From: Flavobacterium psychrophilum
GTDB lineage: Bacteria; Bacteroidota; Bacteroidia; Flavobacteriales; Flavobacteriaceae
DNA: 64,000 nucleotides
Reading direction: 5' to 3'
NCBI GenBank assembly: GCA_945890865.1
Contig: CAMDDB010000003.1
Coordinates: 1 to 64,000, forward strand
How positions within the stretch are numbered: the first letter of the stretch is position 1; each line of letters opens with the position of its first letter. Of the stretch, positions 8,369 to 15,849 are shown piece by piece. The notes beneath the pieces were generated by a model, which saw only the letters and a program-made list of their open reading frames with translations, had not been told where the DNA came from and did not search any database. The position numbers and the translations under genes are program-made.

Positions 8369-9351
8369 AAGGATTAATTTTATTTATAGCAATATTTATA
8401 AGTTCGCATTCGATTGCTCAACAGGTTTATAAAAAAAAGAAAAACTTACTCGGTAGTCCTTTTGAAATAACAGTTGTGGCAAGTGATTCTGTGCAAGCTA
8501 ATCAATTTATTGATTTAGCTTTTTCTGAGGTTAAACGAATTGAAAACTTGATTTCTGATTGGATTCCTACAACACAAATTTCTAAAGTGAATCAGCAAGC
8601 AGGAATTGCTGCTGTAAAAGTAGATTTGGAAGTATTTGAATTAGTGGATCGTGCCATAAGAATTTCAAAATTAACTGACGGTGCCTTTGATATCAGTTAT
8701 GCATCAATGGATAAAATTTGGAAATTTGATGGGAGTATGAAAGTGATGCCTTCTCCAGAAGATATAAAAAAATCAGTAGAGAAAGTAGGGTATAAGCAGA
8801 TTATATTGAATACAAATGACACCTCTATTTTCCTTGAAAAAGAAGGAATGAAATTAGGATTAGGCGGTATTGGACAAGGATATATTGCCGATAAAATTAA
8901 AACATTATTGCAACAAAAGGGTTGTACATCTGGATTAGTAAATGTTTCAGGAGATATCAATACCTGGGGAAAACAACCCAATGGTTTAGATTGGAGTGTA
9001 GGTATTGTTAATCCGATGAATAAAAACAAAATATTTGCTACCTTTCCGTTAAACGATAGTGCTGTTGAAACTTCTGGAAGCTATGAAAAGTATGTAACCT
9101 TCAACGGCAAGCGCTATTCTCATATTATAGATCCTAGAACAGGTTATCCTGCTACTGGTATAGTGAGTGTTTCGGTTTTTGCTAAGCAGACGGAATTAGC
9201 CGACGCTCTTGCTACAGGAATATTTGTATTAGGGGTAGAAGTTGGATTAGATTTGGTCAATCAACTGAAAGGAATCGGTTGCATAATTGTAGATGAAAAA
9301 GGAGCTATTCATGCTTCAAAAAATATAGATCTTAAAAAATTCAATAAATGA
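8365..9351 (+). CDS. apbE: FAD:protein FMN transferase
   Basis: ApbE transfers FMN from FAD to a Ser or Thr in exported or membrane proteins such as NqrB, NqrC and RnfG. The 328-residue product has a signal peptide of about 18 residues (ending SIAQQ), so it works in the periplasm. Family motifs are present: DGAFDISYA near 110, LGGIGQGYIADK near 172-183, VSGDINTWG, the YSHIIDPRTGYPA segment near 250, and ELADALATG near 272. It overlaps the preceding gene and the following DUF4266 gene by ATGA. No Nqr, Rnf or flavocytochrome target lies nearby; the DUF3570 protein, with TGAS at 105-108, is the best local candidate (inference). Confidence 0.95.
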   Translation: MKGLILFIAIFISSHSIAQQVYKKKKNLLGSPFEITVVASDSVQANQFIDLAFSEVKRIENLISDWIPTTQISKVNQQAGIAAVKVDLEVFELVDRAIRISKLTDGAFDISYASMDKIWKFDGSMKVMPSPEDIKKSVEKVGYKQIILNTNDTSIFLEKEGMKLGLGGIGQGYIADKIKTLLQQKGCTSGLVNVSGDINTWGKQPNGLDWSVGIVNPMNKNKIFATFPLNDSAVETSGSYEKYVTFNGKRYSHIIDPRTGYPATGIVSVSVFAKQTELADALATGIFVLGVEVGLDLVNQLKGIGCIIVDEKGAIHASKNIDLKKFNK

Positions 9352-9557
9352 AAATAATTATTACAATTGTAGTATTGGTTACGGGTTTAGTATCTTGTAG
9401 TTCGGTTAAAGAATACGACAAACAATATATTAATGATCCCGACATGAAATTATCGGCTCGAGGCTCTGAGCGTTATGAAACCACTTTTCAGGTGTATAGA
9501 GAAGCTGCTTCTGGCGCAAATGGCGGAAAAACGGGTGGTGGATGTGGATGTAATTAA
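9348..9557 (+). CDS. DUF4266 small lipoprotein
   Basis: A 69-residue protein with a lipoprotein signal (lipobox LVSC, lipidated Cys17), a short charged middle and a Gly-rich C-terminus ending GGGCGCN. From memory, that ending is the conserved mark of DUF4266 and recurs in proteobacterial members. The two cysteines, 66 and 68, form a CxC pair at the very end of the chain. The start overlaps apbE by four bases, and DUF3570 follows after 12 bp. The function is unknown. A redox pair serviced by the thioredoxin-like protein, or a metal site, would fit what can be seen. Confidence 0.85.
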   Translation: MKIIITIVVLVTGLVSCSSVKEYDKQYINDPDMKLSARGSERYETTFQVYREAASGANGGKTGGGCGCN

Positions 9558-9569
9558 GAAGAAAAGAGT

Positions 9570-11012
9570 ATGAAAAATAAATTAATAGTGGCACTCATTT
9601 GGTTTAGCGCTTTTGCCTTTTCTCAGGCAAAAGATTCGGCAAATGTGGTGTACAAAAAAAGAATATTAGAGGGCGTAGAAGTTGATTATTTACTGAGTTA
9701 TTACCAACAAAAAGGAATTCATTCGTCGGTATCTGGTGGTATGGGCTCGGAAAAATTATCCGATTTAGCCTCCAACATCACGGTATCCATCCCGCTTAAC
9801 GATGATGATGTATTGTCCTTTGATGCTGGTCTCTCAGCATACACTTCTGCCTCTTCGAGTAATGTAAATCCATTCAATTCAACGGGAGCTTCTGGAGGAG
9901 GAGGTGGTGACGACGACGACGATAGACGAGTTGTTGCTACAGGACCTTATGGAACTCCATGGCAAGCCTCTTCTGGTGCCTCGGCTCAAGATGTATTGGG
10001 TTCTGCAGTTATTAATTACAGTCATAGTAGTGATAATCGAAATTTCATTTGGAGTTCAGATATTGCTTTTTCAAATGAATATGATTATACCTCAATTGGA
10101 TTTGGAGGTGGAATTAGTAAATTATTCAATAATAAAAATACCGAGTTTTCTTTGAAAGCTAGTGTATATCTCGATCAATGGCGGCCTATTTATGCTACCG
10201 AATTACATGAGTATGCAAAATACGGAACCAACTTCCAAAACATTGGATTTTTTAGTGGAGTAACTATCTTGAATCAAAGCGGCAATCCATCAACAAGTTA
10301 TTTGCCTAGCGCATTCAAACCATGGGAGACAACTAATAGAAACTCTTATGCTGCTTCCTTTGGTTTTTCTCAGGTTGCCACAAAAAAAATGCAGTTTTCA
10401 ATATTTTTAGATGTGTTACAACAGGAAGGAATGTTGTCTACACCGTATCATCGTATTTATTTTGCTGATAAAGCCAATTACTATATTGGCCAGGCACAAT
10501 ATATACCTGTTTATGAAACTTCTCAAAATAAAGGTGTTTATCATCTAGCAGATGATATTGAGCGTTTGCCATCTACCCGATTTAAAACGCCTATTGGTAG
10601 TCGTTTAAATTATTATGTAAATGAGCGATTAGCTATAAGAACCTATTACCGATACTATTGGGATGATTGGGGCATTACGTCACACACTGCTAGTATAGAA
10701 TTGCCATTTAAATTATCAGATCAATTTACTTTTGCTCCAACTTATAGATATTATACACAGCAAAGTTCAAAATATTTTGCACCTTATGAAACACATTTGT
10801 CTACCGAAACTTTTTATACATCTGATTATGATTTATCAACTTTCACAACCTCACAATATGGCTTTGGTTTAAATTATACAGATATATTTGCAAGTTCTAA
10901 AATTTTCAATTTTGGGCTCAAAAATATAGATATTCGATACAATCATTATGATAGAAATGATGGATTACAAGCAAATATTGTCACAATAGGTCTTAAGTTT
11001 GTTGAACAATAA
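9570..11012 (+). CDS. DUF3570 outer-membrane barrel protein
   Basis: A 480-residue protein with a signal peptide (about 1-20) and many alternating hydrophobic/polar strands with aromatic girdles, ending in a strand that closes with a C-terminal aromatic-containing segment (TIGLKFVEQ). This fits an outer-membrane beta-barrel of the DUF3570 family. Near the N-terminus, residues 104-118 read STGAS, then five Gly, then five Asp. TGAS resembles the [ST]GA[ST] sequence that ApbE flavinylates in other proteins. The acidic, glycine-rich run would form a flexible, possibly metal-binding loop. It lies in an operon with apbE, DUF4266 and the two-component genes. Its function is not known. Confidence 0.85.
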   Translation: MKNKLIVALIWFSAFAFSQAKDSANVVYKKRILEGVEVDYLLSYYQQKGIHSSVSGGMGSEKLSDLASNITVSIPLNDDDVLSFDAGLSAYTSASSSNVNPFNSTGASGGGGGDDDDDRRVVATGPYGTPWQASSGASAQDVLGSAVINYSHSSDNRNFIWSSDIAFSNEYDYTSIGFGGGISKLFNNKNTEFSLKASVYLDQWRPIYATELHEYAKYGTNFQNIGFFSGVTILNQSGNPSTSYLPSAFKPWETTNRNSYAASFGFSQVATKKMQFSIFLDVLQQEGMLSTPYHRIYFADKANYYIGQAQYIPVYETSQNKGVYHLADDIERLPSTRFKTPIGSRLNYYVNERLAIRTYYRYYWDDWGITSHTASIELPFKLSDQFTFAPTYRYYTQQSSKYFAPYETHLSTETFYTSDYDLSTFTTSQYGFGLNYTDIFASSKIFNFGLKNIDIRYNHYDRNDGLQANIVTIGLKFVEQ

Positions 11013-11023
11013 TTCAAATAGTT

Positions 11024-11683
11024 ATGCACATTCTAATTATTGAAGATGAAAAAGGAATCGTTGATTTTCTTAAGCAAGGATTAGAAGAAGAAGGGTTTAT
11101 TGTCTCTTTTGCAACTAATGGTAAAGTAGGACTCGATTTAGCGATTTCATTACCGGTTGATTTAATTTTATTGGATTGGATGTTACCAAAAATGACCGGA
11201 ATTCAAGTTTGTCAAGCCATACGCCTACAAAAGGATATTCCAATTATTTTCTTAACAGCTAAAGATACAGTCCAAGAAACGATTGAAGGACTCAAAGCCG
11301 GTGCAAATGATTATATCAAAAAGCCCTTTTCTTTTGATGAACTTTTAGAACGAATAAAAATTCACTTTCGAAACAATGGATCCTATAAAATATTAACCCT
11401 TGGAAATATTACTTTGGATAAAAATAAATTTCAGGTTTTTGTAAATGAGACTGAAGTTGTTTTAACACATCGAGAATTTGAATTACTCGAATATCTTATC
11501 AAAAATAAAGGAACCGTTTGCACTCGTAATAAAATAATAGAGGATGTTTGGAACATTCATTTTGAATATGATACTGGGGTAATTGATGTTTTTATGAATG
11601 CGATTCGAAAAAAACTAAATCTTACCAAAGATGAAGAATTAATTAAAACTATACGTGGAGTAGGATATATTGCCAATGACTAA
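11024..11683 (+). CDS. OmpR/PhoB-family response regulator
   Basis: A 219-residue DNA-binding response regulator. The receiver domain has the acidic pair in IIEDE (Glu7, Asp8), the phosphoacceptor Asp51 in LLDWMLP, the switch Thr in FLTAKD and the Lys in IKKPF. The C-terminal winged helix ends KTIRGVGYIAND, the usual OmpR-family ending. It starts 11 bp after the DUF3570 gene and its stop overlaps the kinase ATG (ATGACTAA), so the pair is translated together. It is the obvious candidate to bind the 11-bp-spaced CTTAAG repeats near 7.7, 7.85 and 13.1 kb (inference). The overall build resembles CusR-type regulators. Confidence 0.95.
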   Translation: MHILIIEDEKGIVDFLKQGLEEEGFIVSFATNGKVGLDLAISLPVDLILLDWMLPKMTGIQVCQAIRLQKDIPIIFLTAKDTVQETIEGLKAGANDYIKKPFSFDELLERIKIHFRNNGSYKILTLGNITLDKNKFQVFVNETEVVLTHREFELLEYLIKNKGTVCTRNKIIEDVWNIHFEYDTGVIDVFMNAIRKKLNLTKDEELIKTIRGVGYIAND

Positions 11684-13076
11684 TTTTTTTTCATTTTCCT
11701 TTAAAAACAGAATTGCAATTAATTATATAATTAGTGGCTCTATTCTTATAGCCCTGGTTTTTTTATTCCTTTATAAAATTGTTAAGTACAGCGTAAATCA
11801 ACACATCAATGAGGGATTACAAGAAGAAATGTACAAGCATTTAGATGATGTAACTACCGGTTCAAATGACACCTATATTATTCAAGTAGATCAATGGCGT
11901 GCACGCGAACATAATTCAATCAGTGTAAATCCTGTTTTTGTTCAATTTTATGATGATCATAAACAAATTATTGATAAATCCCCCAATTTAAATCGTTTAA
12001 ATTTAGTACTCTTTGATGATCAAAAAAATAATTTGTACGTTGATTCATCTTTGAATAATATTCCAATACGCCAAATTCAAGCGCCTATCGTCAATAATAA
12101 TAAAGTGGTTGGGTATATAGTGGTTGCCATGTCAATGGAAGATTTTGAAATTGTACAACTCTTGAAAAATGTGCTTTTAGTGATTTTTCCGGTAATCATA
12201 ATGATGTTATTTGGTATCGCCAGATTCTTTGCAGGAAGAAGTATTAGACCCGTAAGGACAATTATTGAAACGTCAAGTCAAATTACGCAAGACAATTTGC
12301 AAATGCGTATTCCATTACCTTCAAATAAAGACGAATTGTTTTTTCTTTCTCAAAATATCAATCATTTATTGGATCGTATTGAACACGCCATTGAGCGAGA
12401 AAAACAATTTACTTCAGATGCTTCACACGAATTGAGAACTCCTTTAGCCGTCATTAAAGGCACAATGGAAGTATTAATTCGAAAACCTAGAAATAAGCAA
12501 GAATATGAAGAAAAAATAAACTTTTGTATTTCAGAAGTAGATCGTTTGAATCATATGGTTGATCAATTGCTGCTTTTAGCTCGATTTGAAAATCAAAAGC
12601 AAAATCTCAAGTCTGAATCGGTTTATTTAAATGCGTTAATTTTAGATTTATTGGCGCGTTTTTCGGATAAAATTAAAAACAATAAAATTGTTATCACTAC
12701 AAATTTTTCTAAAGAGTATAGCATTGCATCAGATATGTATCTTGTAACAATTATTATAAGTAACTTATTGTCCAATGCTATTAAATATACCCATTCTGAA
12801 GGAAAAATATCGTTATTATTATTTGAGGAAGAAGAATCTATACAGTTTTCCATCATCGATAACGGAATAGGAATTGCACCAAACGATATAGCAAAAGTAT
12901 TTCAATCCTTTTATCGCTCAGAGAGTTCAAATCAGGCAACAATTAAAGGAACCGGGCTCGGACTTTCTATAGTAAAAAGATTATGTGATTTATTACAAAT
13001 CAAGATTTCTATCGAGAGCGAATTGAATGTAGGTACTGTAATTAATTTAAGTTTCCCCTCAAATAAAATTAAGTAG
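11676..13076 (+). CDS. Membrane sensor histidine kinase
   Basis: A 466-residue kinase with two membrane helices (about 14-36 and 162-186) around a periplasmic sensor of about 125 residues, then HAMP, a HisKA domain with the phosphoacceptor His251 in SHELRTPLAVI, and a HATPase domain with NLLSNAIKYT (N box), DNGIGI (G1) and GTGLGLSIV (G2). The ATG at 11676 overlaps the regulator stop; a TTG two codons upstream is less likely. The sensor shows no motif I recognise. CusS-like architecture suggests an envelope stress, metal or redox cue, but the ligand is unknown. CTTAAG repeats overlap its last codons and the following spacer. Confidence 0.94.
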   Translation: MTNFFSFSFKNRIAINYIISGSILIALVFLFLYKIVKYSVNQHINEGLQEEMYKHLDDVTTGSNDTYIIQVDQWRAREHNSISVNPVFVQFYDDHKQIIDKSPNLNRLNLVLFDDQKNNLYVDSSLNNIPIRQIQAPIVNNNKVVGYIVVAMSMEDFEIVQLLKNVLLVIFPVIIMMLFGIARFFAGRSIRPVRTIIETSSQITQDNLQMRIPLPSNKDELFFLSQNINHLLDRIEHAIEREKQFTSDASHELRTPLAVIKGTMEVLIRKPRNKQEYEEKINFCISEVDRLNHMVDQLLLLARFENQKQNLKSESVYLNALILDLLARFSDKIKNNKIVITTNFSKEYSIASDMYLVTIIISNLLSNAIKYTHSEGKISLLLFEEEESIQFSIIDNGIGIAPNDIAKVFQSFYRSESSNQATIKGTGLGLSIVKRLCDLLQIKISIESELNVGTVINLSFPSNKIK

Positions 13077-13116
13077 TTCTTAAGCTATCTTTCCTATTTT
13101 TTTTAACTAACTTAAA
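13068..13116. promoter_or_regulatory. CTTAAG repeats before the DUF2231 gene (site 3)
   Basis: ATTAAG begins at 13068 and CTTAAG at 13079, an 11-bp step. A further CTTAAA begins at 13111, 32 bp later. The group lies immediately upstream of a TAGATTTG box that lacks a recognisable -33 element, the arrangement expected for activator-dependent promoters. Confidence 0.45.
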
Positions 13117-13126
13117 TCATTAATGT

Positions 13127-13134
13127 TAGATTTG
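13127..13134 (+). promoter_or_regulatory. Promoter -7 box for the DUF2231 gene
   Basis: TAGATTTG matches TAnnTTTG. The predicted start near 13141 leaves a leader of about 15 nt before the ATG at 13156. No -33 TTG is present at the usual spacing. Confidence 0.55.
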
Positions 13135-13155
13135 TAAACCTTAAAAAATAAAGAA

Positions 13156-13653
13156 ATGAACGACGCACATTTACACATGGTAGTAAACCATTTTCCTATT
13201 ATTGGGACCATTTTCGGATTAGGCATTTTATTGGCCGGAATCTTTATGAAAAATAACGTGATTAAAAGCTTAGCGTATATATTATTTGTAGTGGCTGGAA
13301 TTTTTGCAGCAGTTAGTATGGCAACAGGAGAAGGAGCTGAAGAAATTGCAGAAAAATTGCCTTCTGTTACCGATCAAATTATACACGAACACGAAGAAAT
13401 GGCTGAAAAATTAGCGATAGTATTGTATGCACTTGGTCTAGTTTCACTTATCGGGTTGTATCTAAACTTTATAAATCATGCAAAAGCTTCAATAGTATCC
13501 TATTTTGCGATGGTTATAGCAATTGTTGGAGTATTTGTTGGAAAACAAGCTGGTACAACGGGTGGTGAAATTCGACATACTGAAATCAGAGCAAATGCGA
13601 ATACCGCTGCTGTGGATCAAAATGGAGTAGGAGAAGAGGGAGACGATGATTAA
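13156..13653 (+). CDS. DUF2231-like membrane protein
   Basis: A 165-residue inner-membrane protein with four predicted helices (about 10-32, 38-57, 85-104, 112-130). Histidines cluster at the N-terminus (HLHMVVNHFP) and recur before helix 3 (IIHEHEE) and after helix 4 (GGEIRHTEI), a pattern suggesting heme or metal ligation within the membrane; that is inference. The C-terminal tail is acidic (GEEGDDD). The first line of the protein fits the DUF2231 family. It lies 79 bp after the kinase with its own -7 box and CTTAAG repeats, so it is probably a further target of the regulator. Confidence 0.75.
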   Translation: MNDAHLHMVVNHFPIIGTIFGLGILLAGIFMKNNVIKSLAYILFVVAGIFAAVSMATGEGAEEIAEKLPSVTDQIIHEHEEMAEKLAIVLYALGLVSLIGLYLNFINHAKASIVSYFAMVIAIVGVFVGKQAGTTGGEIRHTEIRANANTAAVDQNGVGEEGDDD

Positions 13654-13690
13654 TTTATAGTATTTGAGTACATTTGTCAAAAATGACAAT

Positions 13691-14359
13691 ATGTTACAAC
13701 ATTCTATTTTTCAATTCTTACGCCAACTCAAAGAGAACAATAATCGAGAGTGGTTTGCATCGAATAAAAAGGCTTTTCAAGTAGAAGAACAACTTGCAAA
13801 AGCTTTTTTTATGGCCGTATATACCGATTTAGAAAAAATCGATAATTTAGATACAATACAGGTATTTAGAATCTACCGAGATGTCCGATTTTCAAAAGAT
13901 AAATCCCCTTATAAAAATCATTTTAGTGTAGGATTTAAAAGGTGCAAACCCTTACTTAGAGGTGGTATGTATCTTCATATTGAAGACAATGCTAGTTTTC
14001 TTGGCGGTAGTTTTTGGGAACCCAATGCACCCGATTTATTTCGTATCCGTAAAGAAATTGAAACAGATGCTTCCGAATTACGGACAATAATTGCCGAAGA
14101 AAATTTCCAAAAATATTTTAAAACACTTCAAGGAGAGGAATTAAAAACAGCTCCAAAAGGATTTGATAAAGCACATCCGGCTATTGATTTACTCAGAAAA
14201 AAACAATTTTTACTTACCCGAAGTTTTACAAATGAAGAAATAGTATCGCCTAATTTTCAGTCAGAAGTTATCAAAACATTTAAAGAAATGCGACCTTTTT
14301 TTGATTACATGAGCGAAGTGTTGAATACAGATTTAAATGGCGAATATTTAAATAAATAA
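13691..14359 (+). CDS. DUF2461 (TIGR02453) family protein
   Basis: A 222-residue cytoplasmic protein of the DUF2461 family. Its hallmarks are FLRQLKENNNREWFASNKK at the start, IYRDVRFSKDKSPYKNHF near 60-80, GGMYLHIED and the FWEPNAPDLFRIR segment. The ATG at 13691 gives the usual N-terminus; a TTG at 13664 would add nine residues without support. TACATTTG at 13669-13676 could be its own promoter box, giving a nearly leaderless message. The family is widespread and its biochemical role is unknown. Following the two-component operon may be chance. Confidence 0.88.
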   Translation: MLQHSIFQFLRQLKENNNREWFASNKKAFQVEEQLAKAFFMAVYTDLEKIDNLDTIQVFRIYRDVRFSKDKSPYKNHFSVGFKRCKPLLRGGMYLHIEDNASFLGGSFWEPNAPDLFRIRKEIETDASELRTIIAEENFQKYFKTLQGEELKTAPKGFDKAHPAIDLLRKKQFLLTRSFTNEEIVSPNFQSEVIKTFKEMRPFFDYMSEVLNTDLNGEYLNK

Positions 14360-14374
14360 AAATATTTGTGGCGT

Positions 14375-14764
14375 TTAATATATAATTTGAATCTGACTTT
14401 TTAATCGTTCCATTAATAAATTCATCATACGCTTATTAAGATTAGAAGAGTTTTGAATATAGGTATCATATTCTTGTAGTGTAAAAAACCCAATTATCAT
14501 CCCTTTTAAAGCATTTCTAAATTTAATATCTCTTTGGATTGCATTGTCGATAAATGTCATTTTTTTTTCTGGAGAAAAGGAATCAAAATCGACTTTTTGT
14601 TTGACAATATAATTTTTAAAAACAGCCAAAAAAAGATCATTTTGTAGCTTTAAAATAGGTCGAAGCGTTTGATTTTGAAATATTTCTTCTGGTTTAGATT
14701 GAGCTGTTATATCGCCAATTGCATCCCCTCTAAGTTCTAAGAGAAATTTATCCTTCATGTTCAT
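14375..14764 (-). CDS. Conserved hypothetical protein
   Basis: A 129-residue soluble protein, mostly helical, with the phrase FQNQTLRPILKLQNDL near residues 29-44. I recognise this as a small flavobacterial family without a known function. There is no signal peptide, membrane segment or catalytic motif. A second ATG two codons in (14758) is an equally good start. It is convergent with the DUF2461 gene 15 bp away, with no clear hairpin between. Confidence 0.65.
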   Translation of the reverse strand: MNMKDKFLLELRGDAIGDITAQSKPEEIFQNQTLRPILKLQNDLFLAVFKNYIVKQKVDFDSFSPEKKMTFIDNAIQRDIKFRNALKGMIIGFFTLQEYDTYIQNSSNLNKRMMNLLMERLKSQIQIIY

Positions 14765-14924
14765 TTTTTTGATTAAATTTAATTAAAATGGTCATGAATA
14801 CTTTATTTACTAAAAAAAGTTATGAATAAAATTTTGTTAATAGAAAATAAGGTGTTTTCCAAATACACAGGTGAAGCGATATTGGCATCACGCAATTGCA
14901 ATAGCCTGAATAATTTTGGAAAAG

Positions 14925-15209
14925 TTACTTATTTCTTAAATAGTATTTGTCTATAAAAAAAGTAGCAAAAGGAAGTAATGAAGCCATAAGGATAATAAAA
15001 AAGGTTGTAGCATTCCATTGCATAATTCTTTTTAATAAAATAGCGAAGCCAATATATCCCATAAATAAAACCCCATGGCTCATTCCAATAGGATATAATA
15101 ATTGTTTATACACCTCAAAAAAAGTAGGTTTTAGCAGAAGCATATTGGCAAATAAAAGTAAATAAGAAATTCCTTCAAGAAAGGCAATCAATTTAAAAAT
15201 ACGTAACAT
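14925..15209 (-). CDS. DUF3817 membrane protein
   Basis: A 94-residue integral membrane protein with three helices (about 6-25, 38-59, 65-88). The opening FKLIAFLEGISYLLLF and the central PIGMSHGVLFMGY match the DUF3817 family, whose members have an N-terminal 'EG.SY..L' and a central HG. Its function is unknown. It is probably a single gene. The 160-bp spacer to the gene at 14764 holds only A+T-rich sequence. Confidence 0.8.
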   Translation of the reverse strand: MLRIFKLIAFLEGISYLLLFANMLLLKPTFFEVYKQLLYPIGMSHGVLFMGYIGFAILLKRIMQWNATTFFIILMASLLPFATFFIDKYYLRNK

Positions 15210-15263
15210 CTTTATTTTTTTTCAAAAATAATTATTTTAGGATATAGATTCCTAATTTAAACC

Positions 15264-15291
15264 ATAAAAAAAGCTGCTATTCAGCAGCTTT
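15264..15291 (-). terminator. Terminator after the gene at 15314
   Basis: AAGCTGCT (15271-15278) pairs with AGCAGCTT (15283-15290) around four bases. On the minus strand the stem is followed by seven T, so it ends transcription of the gene to its right. Confidence 0.8.
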
Positions 15292-15313
15292 GATCTTATG
15301 TAAAATAGAAACC

Positions 15314-15670
15314 TTAAAATGCAATGAAGGCGGAATTGTATTCTTTAAGATCCAAAATATTATTTTTCTTATCTAAATCGGTAAAAAGCGAAAGGTAATA
15401 CCGTAAACTTTCTATTAAATTTGAATTTGTTTCCGTAATTTCTTTATCATCAATAGGTTCATCGGCTGGAATTCCAATTAAAAAATCATTATTAGCCTCT
15501 AAATGCTCATAGGCTAAACGTAACGATTTTGTTACAATAGGATTTTTTAAATCAAATGTAATTTCTCTAATTTTTTTTAAATCTGTAATTAGAGGAGTTA
15601 TTGAGATTTTTTTTTGGTCTAAAGCTTTTAATTGTTTTTCTAAAATTTGTAAGGCTTGTTTGTTTTCCAT
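15314..15670 (-). CDS. Hypothetical helical protein
   Basis: A 118-residue acidic cytoplasmic protein. Predicted helices include a heptad-like N-terminus (LQILEKQLKALDQKK), followed by an acidic linker (IPADEPIDDKEITE) and further helix. It has no signal peptide, membrane segment or recognised motif. A clear terminator follows it, which supports its being a real transcription unit. It is divergent from the cNMP/CBS protein. Function is unknown. Confidence 0.65.
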   Translation of the reverse strand: MENKQALQILEKQLKALDQKKISITPLITDLKKIREITFDLKNPIVTKSLRLAYEHLEANNDFLIGIPADEPIDDKEITETNSNLIESLRYYLSLFTDLDKKNNILDLKEYNSAFIAF

Positions 15671-15849
15671 AAGTGTAGTATAATAAAGAAGCCGCTAAAT
15701 TATACTTAAAATCAGTAGTAAGCAAGTCTTTTCATGGAATTGTTTATATAATTAATTGAATTATAATATACATTATGTAAAATATAAAATTCAATATGTT
15801 GGTATCATAAAAATTACTAAATTTGTTAAGTTAATAACACTCCTATTTC

